From: Alkalihalobacillus pseudalcaliphilus
GTDB lineage: Bacteria; Bacillota; Bacilli; Bacillales; Bacillaceae_D
DNA length: 64,000 bases
Assembly (NCBI RefSeq): GCF_028610675.1
Contig: NZ_JAQQWS010000001.1
Location: 620,001 to 684,000 of the forward strand
Direction of reading: 5' to 3'
A program made the translations under genes and the position numbers. The notes under the pieces were generated by a model. That model was not told the DNA's origin. It was given only the letters and a program-made list of their open reading frames with translations, and made no database searches. Positions 25,616 through 34,206 of this stretch are shown here, in pieces (within the stretch, counting starts at the first letter, position 1; every line of letters starts with the position of its first letter).

Positions 25616-26536
25616 ATGGCTTGGTTATTTTGTTTTTTAACTTTAGTTTGGATTAATCCGATTAACGAGATAGATGCTAAAATTGAATTTATGTATGAGG
25701 ATGAGATCATCTATACTCAAGCTAAAGCAGAACTGTTTCATCCACTGTTAGAAAACGGGCATATTAATTATGAATCTCTACATACTCTGACCGAAGAACT
25801 TATTAAGACCGTCTATACGCCTGCAACTAATGCGTTTATAGGTGAGTTTGGTGAAATTGTTGGAGATAAAAATGGCCAGACTATAAATCGTACGCAATTA
25901 AAAGAAGATATTATAGAAAGTTTGTTACAAACCGGTACAGATCAAATAACCGTTCCACTAATCCCTGTTTATGCAAAGGTAAACACAGAATTAATGAACC
26001 GGCTACGAAATAAGATGATTGGACATTATATTACCTATTTCAACCCCCACAATAAAGAAAGAAGCCATAATATCAAGCTAGCAACTTCAGCCATTCATAA
26101 TCACGTCATCTTTCCACATGAGTCATTTTCCTTTAATGAAACGGTTGGCGAAAGAACGGTTCAAAATGGTTATAAAAAAGCGCCTGTTATCGTTAGAGGT
26201 GAGTTAAGCGAAGGTATAGGTGGAGGGATTTGCCAAGTATCATCAACCTTATTTAATGCAGTTGATCATGCAAATTTAAAAATTGTTGAACGATACATCC
26301 ATAGTCGCCGGGTCTCTTATGTACCTCCTGGCCGAGATGCTACCGTGAGTTGGTACGGGCCTGATTTTCGTTTTGAAAATAAACTTAACCAACCGATCTT
26401 AATTCAAGCAAAAGTTTATGGCGGGCAACTAATCATAAAAATATTTTCCACAGAAGATGTTATTTACAAAACAAAAGAAGTTCCAAAAGCTGAAAGAAAG
26501 ATTCCAGAAGAGATGAGAGTGAATAAGAGCAGCTAA
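25616..26536 (+). CDS. VanW-family protein, exported
   Basis: 306 residues from the ATG at 25616 (GGGAGGTG seven bases upstream; the GTG at 25607 lies within that site). An N-terminal hydrophobic segment (about 2-18) suggests export or anchoring. The VanW domain fills about 140-280: FSFNETVGERTVQNGYKKAP, GIGGGICQVSSTLFNA and HSRRVSYVPPGRDATV, the family's hallmark blocks. VanW proteins accompany vancomycin-resistance and wall-related genes, but their biochemical role is unknown. The gene stands alone, divergent from the esterase, and ends before a strong bidirectional terminator. Confidence 0.9.
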   Translation: MAWLFCFLTLVWINPINEIDAKIEFMYEDEIIYTQAKAELFHPLLENGHINYESLHTLTEELIKTVYTPATNAFIGEFGEIVGDKNGQTINRTQLKEDIIESLLQTGTDQITVPLIPVYAKVNTELMNRLRNKMIGHYITYFNPHNKERSHNIKLATSAIHNHVIFPHESFSFNETVGERTVQNGYKKAPVIVRGELSEGIGGGICQVSSTLFNAVDHANLKIVERYIHSRRVSYVPPGRDATVSWYGPDFRFENKLNQPILIQAKVYGGQLIIKIFSTEDVIYKTKEVPKAERKIPEEMRVNKSS

Positions 26537-26622
26537 GACTATTTATACGTTTCCTTAATTAATTTCAGCTGTCGTTGGCACTACCGGTAATCTAAATGTT
26601 TTAGAATTAGCTCTTAACTAAT

Positions 26623-26660
26623 AGAAGCTACTGACATACGCCAATATGCCAGTAGCTTCT
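26623..26660. terminator. Bidirectional hairpin between VanW gene and SE1832-like gene
   Basis: AGAAGCTACTG (26623-26633) and CAGTAGCTTCT (26650-26660) pair perfectly, with an inner CATA/TATG extension. The T tracts are short. Confidence 0.7.
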
Positions 26661-26696
26661 TAACTAGACAGGCAATCTTTAGCCAATCCCCTTTAT

Positions 26697-26870
26697 TTAA
26701 CCTCGTAACTTATCGTTAAGCTCTTGAATCTCTGTTTCCACACGTATTAATTTCTGTTCTAATGGGCCAATATCCCTACCAACAGATTCTACTTTCTCTA
26801 AATCAAATTGAATTCTTAAATATTCAGCCTTCAGTTCTTCTAGTTCTGCTTCCCATTGTGCTTTGCTCAT
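26697..26870 (-). CDS. Small SE1832-family-like protein (57 aa)
   Basis: A short gene below usual length cut-offs. From the ATG at 26870 (GGAGGG at 26876-26881; a second ATG directly upstream is possible) it encodes 57 residues, beginning MSKAQWEAELEELKAEYLRI and containing DLEKVESVG and PLEQKLIRVETEIQELNDKL. It is a two-helix coiled-coil pattern that resembles the small SE1832 family of Bacillales, of unknown function. It is soluble and highly charged. It sits between the VanW gene and the ABC permease gene, on the permease strand but reading away from its end. Confidence 0.8.
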   Translation of the reverse strand: MSKAQWEAELEELKAEYLRIQFDLEKVESVGRDIGPLEQKLIRVETEIQELNDKLRG

Positions 26871-26933
26871 CATATCCCTCCACTTTACTGTCCCTATAAC
26901 TTTATCATCTTTTAGAAAAAAGCAAAACAGTGA

Positions 26934-27944
26934 CTAATGTTTTTGTTTATAGTACGTGACAGCAAGTGCAAAAGCTAAAACCGTTCCTTTAACAATATCC
27001 ATTGCGTAATAAGGGACCGATAGCATCACGAGGCCGTTCGCCAACAAACCGATCAAGACAGCGCCAACAAAAGTTCCAAAAGCATTAGGTTTTCCTTTAC
27101 CTAAAACGGCAAAGCCGATAAATGTTGCCGCAACTGCTTCCATTAAATAAGGTGCACCGGCACTAATTTCGGCTCTCATTACCCTAGAAGCTAAAATAAT
27201 TCCACCTATTGCCGCAAACGTGGATGATAGTGAGTAAGCAAGCCACTTATACTTGTTAACAGCAATCCCAGATAAACGTGCCGCTTCTTCATTTCCCCCA
27301 ATCATATACATATAACGCCCATGTTTTGTATGATTGAGAAAGATATGTACAGCTACAACAATCACAATCATTAAAATAATAATCCATGGTACTTGTCCTA
27401 ATTTAGAAAAGAATGGCGGTATTTGTCCTTCTGCAAAGGTTCCATCTGGCATAACCATATTCGGAGAAATCGTGGCTCCTCTTGTAAAAGTAAGAGCAAC
27501 ACCTTGAATAATAAACATCGTTGCAAGTGTTAATAACATATCCGGTACTTTTAACTTGACAATCATAAAAGCATTAAAGAACCCAACGAGTAATGCTGCC
27601 AACAAGGCAGAAATTAGGGCGATGACCGTATCCTGTGAAAACCAAACAAACATAGCCATCACGACAGCATTAGCTAAAGATGCAGTTGAGCCTACTGATA
27701 AATCAAAACCATTTACTGTCAAGGAAATGGTAACCCCAATCGCGATAATTGTCACGATTGAAATAGAACGTAAAATATTGATTAGATTATCTGTTTGAAT
27801 GAATCTAGGCTCCAATATGGTAAAAATAATAACTAATAAGACAACTGTCACAATCGTTCCATACTTATATAAAAATTGAAATAGTCCAGTAGAAGATTGA
27901 GGAATTTTCTCTTTAGATTTCACTGGTTGCTGGCTCGTATTCAT
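26934..27944 (-). CDS. ABC importer permease, ribose (RbsC) type
   Basis: 336 residues from the ATG at 27944, preceded by GGAGGG; the upstream in-frame ATG at 27980 is less well placed. About nine or ten membrane segments. NGFDLSVGSTASLANAV (about 80) and GGNEEAARLSGI (about 215) are the BPD_transp_2/RbsC hallmarks. It overlaps the 3' end of the ATPase gene by 32 bases, so it is the last gene of the substrate-binding protein, ATPase, permease operon. Presumably a homodimer forms the membrane channel. The substrate is likely a furanose-like sugar; the S-box leader suggests a methionine-cycle compound. Confidence 0.92.
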   Translation of the reverse strand: MNTSQQPVKSKEKIPQSSTGLFQFLYKYGTIVTVVLLVIIFTILEPRFIQTDNLINILRSISIVTIIAIGVTISLTVNGFDLSVGSTASLANAVVMAMFVWFSQDTVIALISALLAALLVGFFNAFMIVKLKVPDMLLTLATMFIIQGVALTFTRGATISPNMVMPDGTFAEGQIPPFFSKLGQVPWIIILMIVIVVAVHIFLNHTKHGRYMYMIGGNEEAARLSGIAVNKYKWLAYSLSSTFAAIGGIILASRVMRAEISAGAPYLMEAVAATFIGFAVLGKGKPNAFGTFVGAVLIGLLANGLVMLSVPYYAMDIVKGTVLAFALAVTYYKQKH

Positions 27945-29448
27945 CCTGATTCCCTCCTGCTGAATAAAACAACACTTCATTTTCTGAAGTTTCGTCTGTC
28001 TTTAATTCTTTAACGATTCGCCCATCGTACATAACATATACTCTTTCCGATATCCCTAAAACCTCATGTAATTCAGCCGATACATACAAAATCATTTTTC
28101 CTTTTTTAGCTAAATTAATGATTAAATCAAAAATATCTTTTTTCGCTCCAACATCGACACCTTTTGTCGGCTCATCAAAAATATAAACATCACAATCAGC
28201 TAGTAGCCATTTTCCTATGACAATCTTCTGCTGATTACCACCAGATAAATGCTCAGCCTTTGTAAACGCATGCGGTGTTTTAATACCTAAACTTTGAATC
28301 ATTTCACGAGCAGCTATCAGTTCCTGTTTCGGCTTCAAAAATGATAATCGATTTGTCCAAGCTCCCAAATGTGGCAACGTTAAGTTATGTACAACTGACT
28401 CTTGAATTAGTAAGCCTTCTTTACGTCTTTCTTCTGGAATAAGGGCCAGTTTAGCTTTGACGGCATCAGCAGAACATTGAATCTTCAGCTCTTGATCAGC
28501 CAGCTTCACTTGCCCAATATTCTTACTCTCACCAAACAAAGCCTTACACAGCTCCGTTTTGCCTGCCCCCACTAAACCAGCAATACCGACAATTTCACCT
28601 TGGTTAATCGTTAGATGAATATCCTTCAAGAATTTTCGGTCAGATAGGCCAATCACTTCCATACCAAGCTTTTGATTTTCGTTCTTGTATCTAGGAAACT
28701 GTTCTTCTAATCTTTTACCTAGCATATACCAAACGATTTCCTGTTCGTCCGTTTGAGTTGTCATTGTTGAATAGACATGCTTAGCATTCCTCATCACCGT
28801 AATATGATCACATATCTCAAAAACTTCTGGTAAGCGATGAGAGATAAAAACGATCCCAACGTCACGTTGTTTCAATTCTTTAATAACTCTAAATAGTTGT
28901 TGCGTTTCGGTTTGACTTAATGGAGCTGTCGGTTCATCTAATAATAAAAAACGACATTCCGTTGCTAGTGCTCTTGCGATTAAAATCATTTGTTTTTCAG
29001 CTAAAGACAAATCGCTAACTAAAGCCTTAGTAGAAATATGTAATCCAATACTGTGCAAAATATCTTTTGTTTGTTGATGCAGTTTACGCCAAGACATCCA
29101 ATGTTTCTTTTTCATTTGATGAATAATCTTTGGCATCATGACATTTTCTGCAACAGTTAAATAAGAAATAAGTGCTGTATCTACTTCTTGGTACACCATT
29201 TGTATTCCTAATTGCTGGGCCTGTTTCGGTGACTGAATCTCAACATGCTCTCCATCTAGAACAATGGTGCCACTATAATGATTAATTGCTCCTGCTAATG
29301 CTTTCATTAACGTTGATTTCCCTGCTCCATTTGCTCCTATTAAAGCATGCACCTGACCGGACTTCAAATGAAAATCGACCTCGTCTAGGGCTTTAACACC
29401 CGGGAAGGTCATGGATATTTTTCTAAGTTCTAGTACATGCTGACTCAT
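27913..29448 (-). CDS. ABC importer ATPase with two nucleotide-binding domains, RbsA type
   Basis: 511 residues made of two ABC modules. First: GANGAGKST (about 37-45), SLAEKQM (about 146, signature without the usual SGG) and FLLLDEPTAPLS (about 165). Second: GLVGAGKTE (about 291), LSGGNQQK (about 403) and YIFDEPTKGVDVGA (about 425). Double-domain ATPases of this kind drive RbsABC/MglABC-type sugar importers. Degeneracy of one signature is normal for the class. It lies 76 bases downstream of the binding-protein gene and overlaps the permease gene. Confidence 0.95.
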   Translation of the reverse strand: MSQHVLELRKISMTFPGVKALDEVDFHLKSGQVHALIGANGAGKSTLMKALAGAINHYSGTIVLDGEHVEIQSPKQAQQLGIQMVYQEVDTALISYLTVAENVMMPKIIHQMKKKHWMSWRKLHQQTKDILHSIGLHISTKALVSDLSLAEKQMILIARALATECRFLLLDEPTAPLSQTETQQLFRVIKELKQRDVGIVFISHRLPEVFEICDHITVMRNAKHVYSTMTTQTDEQEIVWYMLGKRLEEQFPRYKNENQKLGMEVIGLSDRKFLKDIHLTINQGEIVGIAGLVGAGKTELCKALFGESKNIGQVKLADQELKIQCSADAVKAKLALIPEERRKEGLLIQESVVHNLTLPHLGAWTNRLSFLKPKQELIAAREMIQSLGIKTPHAFTKAEHLSGGNQQKIVIGKWLLADCDVYIFDEPTKGVDVGAKKDIFDLIINLAKKGKMILYVSAELHEVLGISERVYVMYDGRIVKELKTDETSENEVLFYSAGGNQDEYEPATSEI

Positions 29449-29524
29449 CTATTTCACCTTCTCATTTAATTATAGTGATGACATGTAGCACTCTTAAATC
29501 AGAAAGAGTGCTACTCTATCCATT

Positions 29525-30643
29525 TTAATCTTTTGAATGATATTCTTTTAAGGTTTTCATCCAATCTTCTTCAAATGCATCTGATTGTCCCCATCCATCA
29601 ATGACTTCTGTAAGGTTGATCATATTAACCGGCTCTGAAGCTTGTCGTAATTCCTCTTGAGATATAAGAAATGCTTCTAGATTATATGTCGATGGCGTTT
29701 CTTCTTCCGCTAATTGTTTAGCCAATATTCTTACATTAACAGCACCAATTAGTTTTGGGTCAACAGCTGCTGTATATTGCCAAGAGCTTTCTTCATTTTG
29801 TATTTCTTGTAAATCAGCATTCGATACATCAATACCATAAATGCTAATTTCATCTCGTCCCGCTTCCCTTACTGCTTGGGCAGCCCCAATCGCAAAAGCA
29901 TCCCACGTTGCAAAAATAGCATCGATTTCTCCTTCTGGATACTTATTTAACATCGCTGCTACTGCATTTTGGGTTTGTACAGAAGTATCGTCTGTTGCTA
30001 GACCAAATCGCTCTAACTCATTAATTCCAGAATGTTCGGATAAATAATTTTGATAAACGGCATTTCGACGAACCATAGGTGGGAATCCATCTACCCATAA
30101 ATAAACAATATTTGCCTCACCGTTAAAATCTTCAACTAATTGATTTAACGATAAATCGGCCAACTGCTCATCATCTTGAGAGGTTAAAGTTACTCCTTCG
30201 ATTTCTTGTAACTCTGGCACAGAATCAAACGCTACAACCAACTTGCCTGTCTCACGTAATTCTTTGACCGTTTGTACCGTTGCTTCATCATCTCCATGAG
30301 AAATAATAAAGCCATCATATTTATCAACATCTTGCGTTAGTGCATCATGAAATCTCGCTGAATCACCATTGGCAGTGAAGATATCAACTTCAAACCCTAG
30401 TGCCTCCGCTTCTTCCTTGGCTCCAGCTAAAAATTGAGCTGTGTGGTCGTCTCCACCTATTTTTCTAACTACTTTAATTTTTGGAGCTTTCCCTGATGTA
30501 AACACCTCTGGTACCCCTTCTAATTGTTGAACGGCACCAGTTGTTTCTGGCTGTTCTTCTCCTTCTGTTCCTTCATTGGACTGACACCCTACTAAAATAA
30601 TCATGAAAATGACGGCGATTATTCCGATCAGTTTCTTCTTCAT
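29525..30643 (-). CDS. Sugar-type ABC importer substrate-binding lipoprotein
   Basis: 372 residues. A signal peptide ends at LVGC (Cys about 20), a lipoprotein anchor. It then has a Ser/Thr/Glu-rich linker and a periplasmic-binding-protein fold of the Peripla_BP_4 class (VVRKIGGDDHTAQFLAGAKE, ISHGDDEATV, AIFATWDAFAIGAAQAV, IYGIDVSN). The core is that of ribose, AI-2 or methylthioribose binders. It is the first gene behind a SAM-I riboswitch, so synthesis should rise when SAM is scarce. GGGGGAG precedes the start. It resembles the predicted methylthioribose importer of S-box regulons, but the ligand is inferred. Confidence 0.9.
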   Translation of the reverse strand: MKKKLIGIIAVIFMIILVGCQSNEGTEGEEQPETTGAVQQLEGVPEVFTSGKAPKIKVVRKIGGDDHTAQFLAGAKEEAEALGFEVDIFTANGDSARFHDALTQDVDKYDGFIISHGDDEATVQTVKELRETGKLVVAFDSVPELQEIEGVTLTSQDDEQLADLSLNQLVEDFNGEANIVYLWVDGFPPMVRRNAVYQNYLSEHSGINELERFGLATDDTSVQTQNAVAAMLNKYPEGEIDAIFATWDAFAIGAAQAVREAGRDEISIYGIDVSNADLQEIQNEESSWQYTAAVDPKLIGAVNVRILAKQLAEEETPSTYNLEAFLISQEELRQASEPVNMINLTEVIDGWGQSDAFEEDWMKTLKEYHSKD

Positions 30644-30716
30644 GTTTTTCTCCCCCTCTTTATTTTTATCTATGTAGTAATCCCTAATTTAAAAATTCGG
30701 AATCTACAATCAAAAG

Positions 30717-30744
30717 AAAAAACCTCTGCAATGAGAGGTTTTTT
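30717..30744 (-). terminator. Riboswitch-controlled terminator
   Basis: On the minus strand AAAAAACCTCTCATTGCAGAGGTTTTTT forms an 8-10 bp stem followed by T residues, just after the S-box aptamer. It should stop transcription when SAM is bound. Confidence 0.9.
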
Positions 30745-30754
30745 ATATAGTCCT

Positions 30755-30865
30755 CTCTTATCTCTCGAATCTACTTCTAGATTCGCAGGAATTAGCACCA
30801 ATTTTCTAAACGAAAACGGTTGCTGGGTTTCATCAGGCCAGTCCCTCCACCACTCAACATAAGAG
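30755..30865 (-). promoter_or_regulatory. SAM-I (S-box) riboswitch aptamer
   Basis: On the minus strand the class's conserved words appear in order: P1 strand CTCTTAT (30865-30859), GAGTGGTGGAGGGACTGGCC, TGATGAAACCCAGCAACC, GGTGCTAATTCCTGC, and the closing ATAAGAG (30761-30755), which pairs perfectly with the first strand. The terminator at 30717-30744 follows. It controls the ribose-type ABC importer. The promoter lies at 30904-30932. Confidence 0.95.
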
Positions 30866-30903
30866 TTTTACTATTCAATTATATTCTGACTAATCTTATT
30901 GGC

Positions 30904-30932
30904 ATTATAATCCTTAAAAACGATAAGGTCAA
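30904..30932 (-). promoter_or_regulatory. Sigma-A promoter of the S-box-controlled importer operon
   Basis: On the minus strand TTGACC (-35), a 17-base spacer and TATAAT (-10) lie about 40 bases upstream of the riboswitch. Confidence 0.88.
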
Positions 30933-30944
30933 TCTTTTTTTATA

Positions 30945-31125
30945 TGAGAATAAATACAACAATAACAAATTGAATGAAGAGCCACCAATAAGAGGACAAA
31001 ATCTAAACGTTATCAGTCATAGAAAAAATATAAGGTAAGCTAATACTTTTTTCTCTTTTGCTGACGGAGTAGTATTGGTTCCTCCATGTGGATTTTATAT
31101 GTGAAGCCTACTTGAAATTAGTGAT
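30945..31125 (+). repeat. Degenerate copy I of the intergenic repeat (linker part only)
   Basis: ATAACAAATTGAATGAAGAG followed by CCACCAATAAGAGGAC, and later CTGACGGAGTAGTATTGG and TCCATGTGGATTTTATATG, correspond to the linker of the composite repeats. No G+C-rich core remains. Confidence 0.5.
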
Positions 31126-31135
31126 TTGTACTTGT

Positions 31136-32119
31136 TCACTTGTCGAATGCTGCCATTATTAGCTCAAATGATTGTTTCTTTTTGTTGAATGCGTGAATGT
31201 TTGTGAGTAGCATACATTCATCGATATCATATTGGTTAGATATATGTAGTAAAATTGTTTTTATTCTTTCTGGTGAGCCCACTAACATTCGCTTACGTAT
31301 AGATAACAGCTGCTCATAAAGTTCAGGTCGTTCCTTTACTTTCTGCTTGACGCTTTTGGTTGAAGGTATATATGGCATTTCTTCACTACCTGTTTCAATA
31401 AGTAAATGACGGTAGCTTTCACTTAAAGCAAGTTCATGTGCTTCTTCCTCCGTTTCTCCGCAAATGACAGGTAAGGCTACAATCTTTTTCCTTCTGTCTT
31501 CACTTTTTGTCTGTTCATTGTAAAGCTCGAGTGGTTCCATTGCATCGTTAATAGGTTGAAAATGCCCATATGTATATGGAAGATCTTTCTCTATAGCTAA
31601 TAGAGCACTTTTATGACTTGACCCTAAAATCCAAATTTCAGGTTTCGTTTCTGGTATAGGAATGGCCAATGTTTTGGGATTCTGTTTTGGATTTTTTATG
31701 AAGCTCTTTAATTCATCGATAAGTTCAGCGTATTTAAAAACCTTCTGCAGAAAATGATCATTTAATGCATTTGTCACTTCTGCTGAACCGCCAGGAGATC
31801 TAGCAACTCCTAAATCAATTCGTCCAGGAAATAACGTCGCCAGCATATGAAAGGTCTCAGCGACTTTATAAGGTTTGTAGTGAGGCAAAAGCGTTGCACC
31901 TGAACCGAGGCGAATTCGTCTGGTTTGAGTGCCAATATAGGTGAGCAACACCTCAGGGCTTGGACAAACAAGCCCCGATAAATGATGATGCTCCGCAATC
32001 CAATATCGATGATAACCAAGCTTTTCCGCTAAAACGGCCAAATCCTTTGCTTGTTCGTAAGCTTCTTGATAGCTAGATCCTTCTGATAATGGAACTTGAT
32101 CGAGGATACTTAACCTCAT
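31136..32119 (-). CDS. Luciferase-like (LLM class) flavin-dependent monooxygenase, second of a tandem pair
   Basis: 327 residues of the bacterial-luciferase-like fold. SILDQVPLSEGSSYQEAYEQ opens the protein, RYWIAEHHHLSG (about 38-49) is the AEHH flavin-site motif, and PGRIDLGVARSPGG (about 98-111) the second hallmark. The pattern is that of the group-1 LLM oxidoreductases (YhbW-like in Bacillus) that use reduced FMN from a separate reductase. Its start overlaps the stop of the upstream paralogue by 4 bases. The substrate is unknown. Confidence 0.9.
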   Translation of the reverse strand: MRLSILDQVPLSEGSSYQEAYEQAKDLAVLAEKLGYHRYWIAEHHHLSGLVCPSPEVLLTYIGTQTRRIRLGSGATLLPHYKPYKVAETFHMLATLFPGRIDLGVARSPGGSAEVTNALNDHFLQKVFKYAELIDELKSFIKNPKQNPKTLAIPIPETKPEIWILGSSHKSALLAIEKDLPYTYGHFQPINDAMEPLELYNEQTKSEDRRKKIVALPVICGETEEEAHELALSESYRHLLIETGSEEMPYIPSTKSVKQKVKERPELYEQLLSIRKRMLVGSPERIKTILLHISNQYDIDECMLLTNIHAFNKKKQSFELIMAAFDK

Positions 32120-33129
32120 CTTGCTGCTTCCGAAATAATTTCTAATGATTTTTTTCTTGCTTCCTCATCATAGATGGTTGAGTTTATAATAATTTCATCA
32201 GCATCTGTCTCCGCTAAAAAGAGCTCTAATTCTTCTTTTACAGAAGATGGATCACCGATTATGGTTGAATCCCCTCTTTTTTCAAGCGCCGCCTGCTCAT
32301 GTATCGTATGGTATCTCATTTCTTCATTAGTAGGTGGCTGTAATCTTCCTGGTCTACCTCGAATTAAACTTAAAAATTGCTGATCTTGAGAAGTAGCTAA
32401 ATAAGTAGCCTCTTCTAAACTATTGGCAGCAATGACATTTTTACCCACCATTACATATGGTTCATCTAAAATTTCTGATGGTTGAAACTGACTTCGATAA
32501 ATGTCTAAAGCGGGCAGTGTAAAATCAGGTGAAAAATGACTAGCAAAAGCGAATGGTAAACCTAGTTCTGCTGCTAACTTTGCACTAAATCCACTTGATC
32601 CTAATAACCAAATCGGTACATTTTGATTTTCCCCTGGATAAGCACGGACAAGAGGAGGAAACGGAGCTCGCTCTGGTTCAAAATATTGACGTAGCTCTTC
32701 TACTTGCTCTGGAAACTCATCACCTGTTGTACCAAGCCCTCTTCTCACTGCACGCATCGTAGCCTGGTCACTCCCAGGAGCTCTGCCTAGTCCTAGATCA
32801 ATCCGATTAGGATACATTGCTTCTAGCGTACCAAATTGTTCAGCAATCATAAGTGTGGAATGATTTGGTAACATAATTCCACCTGCACCGACACGAATTT
32901 TCGATGTATGGTTAGCAATATGTCCGATTACAACCGAAGTTGCCGAGCTTCCAATACCAGGCATATTGTGATGTTCAGCAACCCAGAACCTGTGAAAACC
33001 TAATTCCTCGGCCTTTTTAGCTAGTTGGACTGTCGCCTCAAATGCTTGAGAAACAGATTTCCCTTCCGAAATTGGTACTAAGTCCAATATAGACAAACGA
33101 ATATCCTTTAATGATTTATGTGAAGACAT
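32116..33129 (-). CDS. Luciferase-like (LLM class) flavin-dependent monooxygenase, first of a tandem pair
   Basis: 337 residues. SILDLVPISEGKSVSQAFE at the N-terminus, RFWVAEHHNMPGIGSSAT (about 43-60) and PNRIDLGLGRAPGSDQ (about 104-119) match the same LLM group as the gene after it. IPIWLLGSSGFSAKLAAELG is the conserved flavin-phosphate region. Start at 33129 is preceded by AAGGAG. The pair overlaps by ATGA and probably arose by duplication; their sequences have since diverged, so they may act on different substrates or as a heterodimer. Confidence 0.9.
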   Translation of the reverse strand: MSSHKSLKDIRLSILDLVPISEGKSVSQAFEATVQLAKKAEELGFHRFWVAEHHNMPGIGSSATSVVIGHIANHTSKIRVGAGGIMLPNHSTLMIAEQFGTLEAMYPNRIDLGLGRAPGSDQATMRAVRRGLGTTGDEFPEQVEELRQYFEPERAPFPPLVRAYPGENQNVPIWLLGSSGFSAKLAAELGLPFAFASHFSPDFTLPALDIYRSQFQPSEILDEPYVMVGKNVIAANSLEEATYLATSQDQQFLSLIRGRPGRLQPPTNEEMRYHTIHEQAALEKRGDSTIIGDPSSVKEELELFLAETDADEIIINSTIYDEEARKKSLEIISEAAR

Positions 33130-33472
33130 CTCATGTCACTCCTTTTTTACAGTACATAATTCAATAAACTCACTACTAAGAGTAATTCATCTCCTAACAT
33201 TCGTCTAATCATCTGCTTATACATTTCTATTGTGTCCACAAATCATCAATGAGATAATCAACAGATAACAGGTTTACTTGGCTACTTCACGCAACCGCAG
33301 TTTTGAAAATTGAATGAAACTTAGATGAATTTATTCATCTGAAAGGTCAAATAAGGTCCAAAAACTAAAACTAAAAGTTTAACTCACCTTGAAAAAGCAA
33401 TATGCTCGTTTGCACGAACAAAAAGGGAGCAATGACACAAATGATCACCCTTAAATAAAGGAGAAGATATGT
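33130..33472. other. Non-coding gap upstream of the 98-residue protein gene
   Basis: No gene or known RNA element was recognised. The last 30 bases carry AAAGGAG for the next gene. Confidence 0.4.
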
Positions 33473-33769
33473 ATGAATAAAGAAATCGAACAACAAATTA
33501 TAAAGCAATATCAGCAAGATGAAAAAATGATGGTGCTAGTCTTCAGCCAATGGTGTATTAATCATAACCTCGATCCCTTTGAAATTTATGCACAAGCTTA
33601 CCCAACCCAACGAGATAACCCCTTATTAACCGACACACAAAAGTTAACAGTCACAAAAGAAGAAGCCGGTCATATCGAAGACGAAACCGTACTCAACATG
33701 CTTTCTTTATATGGAAATGATGAACTTGCTGCTATTATTAGTAAAGAAATTCATAAAAATAATAAATAA
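33473..33769 (+). CDS. Small soluble protein of unknown function (98 aa)
   Basis: 98 residues, acidic, without membrane segments. It begins MNKEIEQQIIKQYQQDEKMM and continues VFSQWCINHNLDPFEIYAQAYP, a helical pattern seen in small Bacillus cytoplasmic proteins; the family could not be named. AAAGGAG lies nine bases before the start, so it is a real gene. Monocistronic with a downstream terminator. Confidence 0.75.
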   Translation: MNKEIEQQIIKQYQQDEKMMVLVFSQWCINHNLDPFEIYAQAYPTQRDNPLLTDTQKLTVTKEEAGHIEDETVLNMLSLYGNDELAAIISKEIHKNNK

Positions 33770-33831
33770 ATACGTTATGATGAATAGAAAAAAGTCGATT
33801 GATAACAATGCAACCAATAATTAAAACATAA

Positions 33832-33875
33832 AAAAATAACCCCATTACCTTTGTTGGTTTTGGGGTCATTTATTC
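33832..33875 (+). terminator. Terminator after the 98-residue protein gene
   Basis: AATAACCCC pairs with GGGGTCATT (one mismatch), followed by TATTCTTTCTTTTTTT. Confidence 0.7.
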
Positions 33876-33927
33876 TTTCTTTTTTTCATACATTCAAATA
33901 CATTTCCCTTCTAATTGCACAAAAGCC

Positions 33928-34206
33928 TTGCTTTACCTAGACAAAAACGATCATGCTTTTAAATTTTATAATAAGTTTCCCGTGTACACCCTTTCATTGT
34001 ACACTTCGCTCACCTACGTCATTGGAATCACATCCCATCAAGAGGATTTGATACGTTCTCTCCTTTCTTTTTCGGTTATTTGTATTTTAATTGATTATGT
34101 GACAAAAGTAAAAATCCGATTTCATCCAAAAAACTTACTTATCCAAGCTATTTCTACAGTTTTCTTTTGTTATCTAATTATTTTGAATAATCAATCAAAT
34201 GATTAA
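33928..34206 (+). CDS. Possible small membrane protein (92 aa)
   Basis: An open frame with a TTG start gives three hydrophobic segments (about residues 19-36, 43-58 and 70-86) separated by basic loops, a plausible small membrane protein. No clear ribosome binding site precedes the TTG. The end overlaps the convergent MurE-like gene by 29 bases. No family was recognised, so the gene is uncertain. Confidence 0.4.
   Translation: MLYLDKNDHAFKFYNKFPVYTLSLYTSLTYVIGITSHQEDLIRSLLSFSVICILIDYVTKVKIRFHPKNLLIQAISTVFFCYLIILNNQSND

Noticed and set aside
30820..31038. Plus-strand frame of 72 codons
   Set aside because: It runs across the SAM riboswitch and promoter on the other strand; no ribosome binding site.
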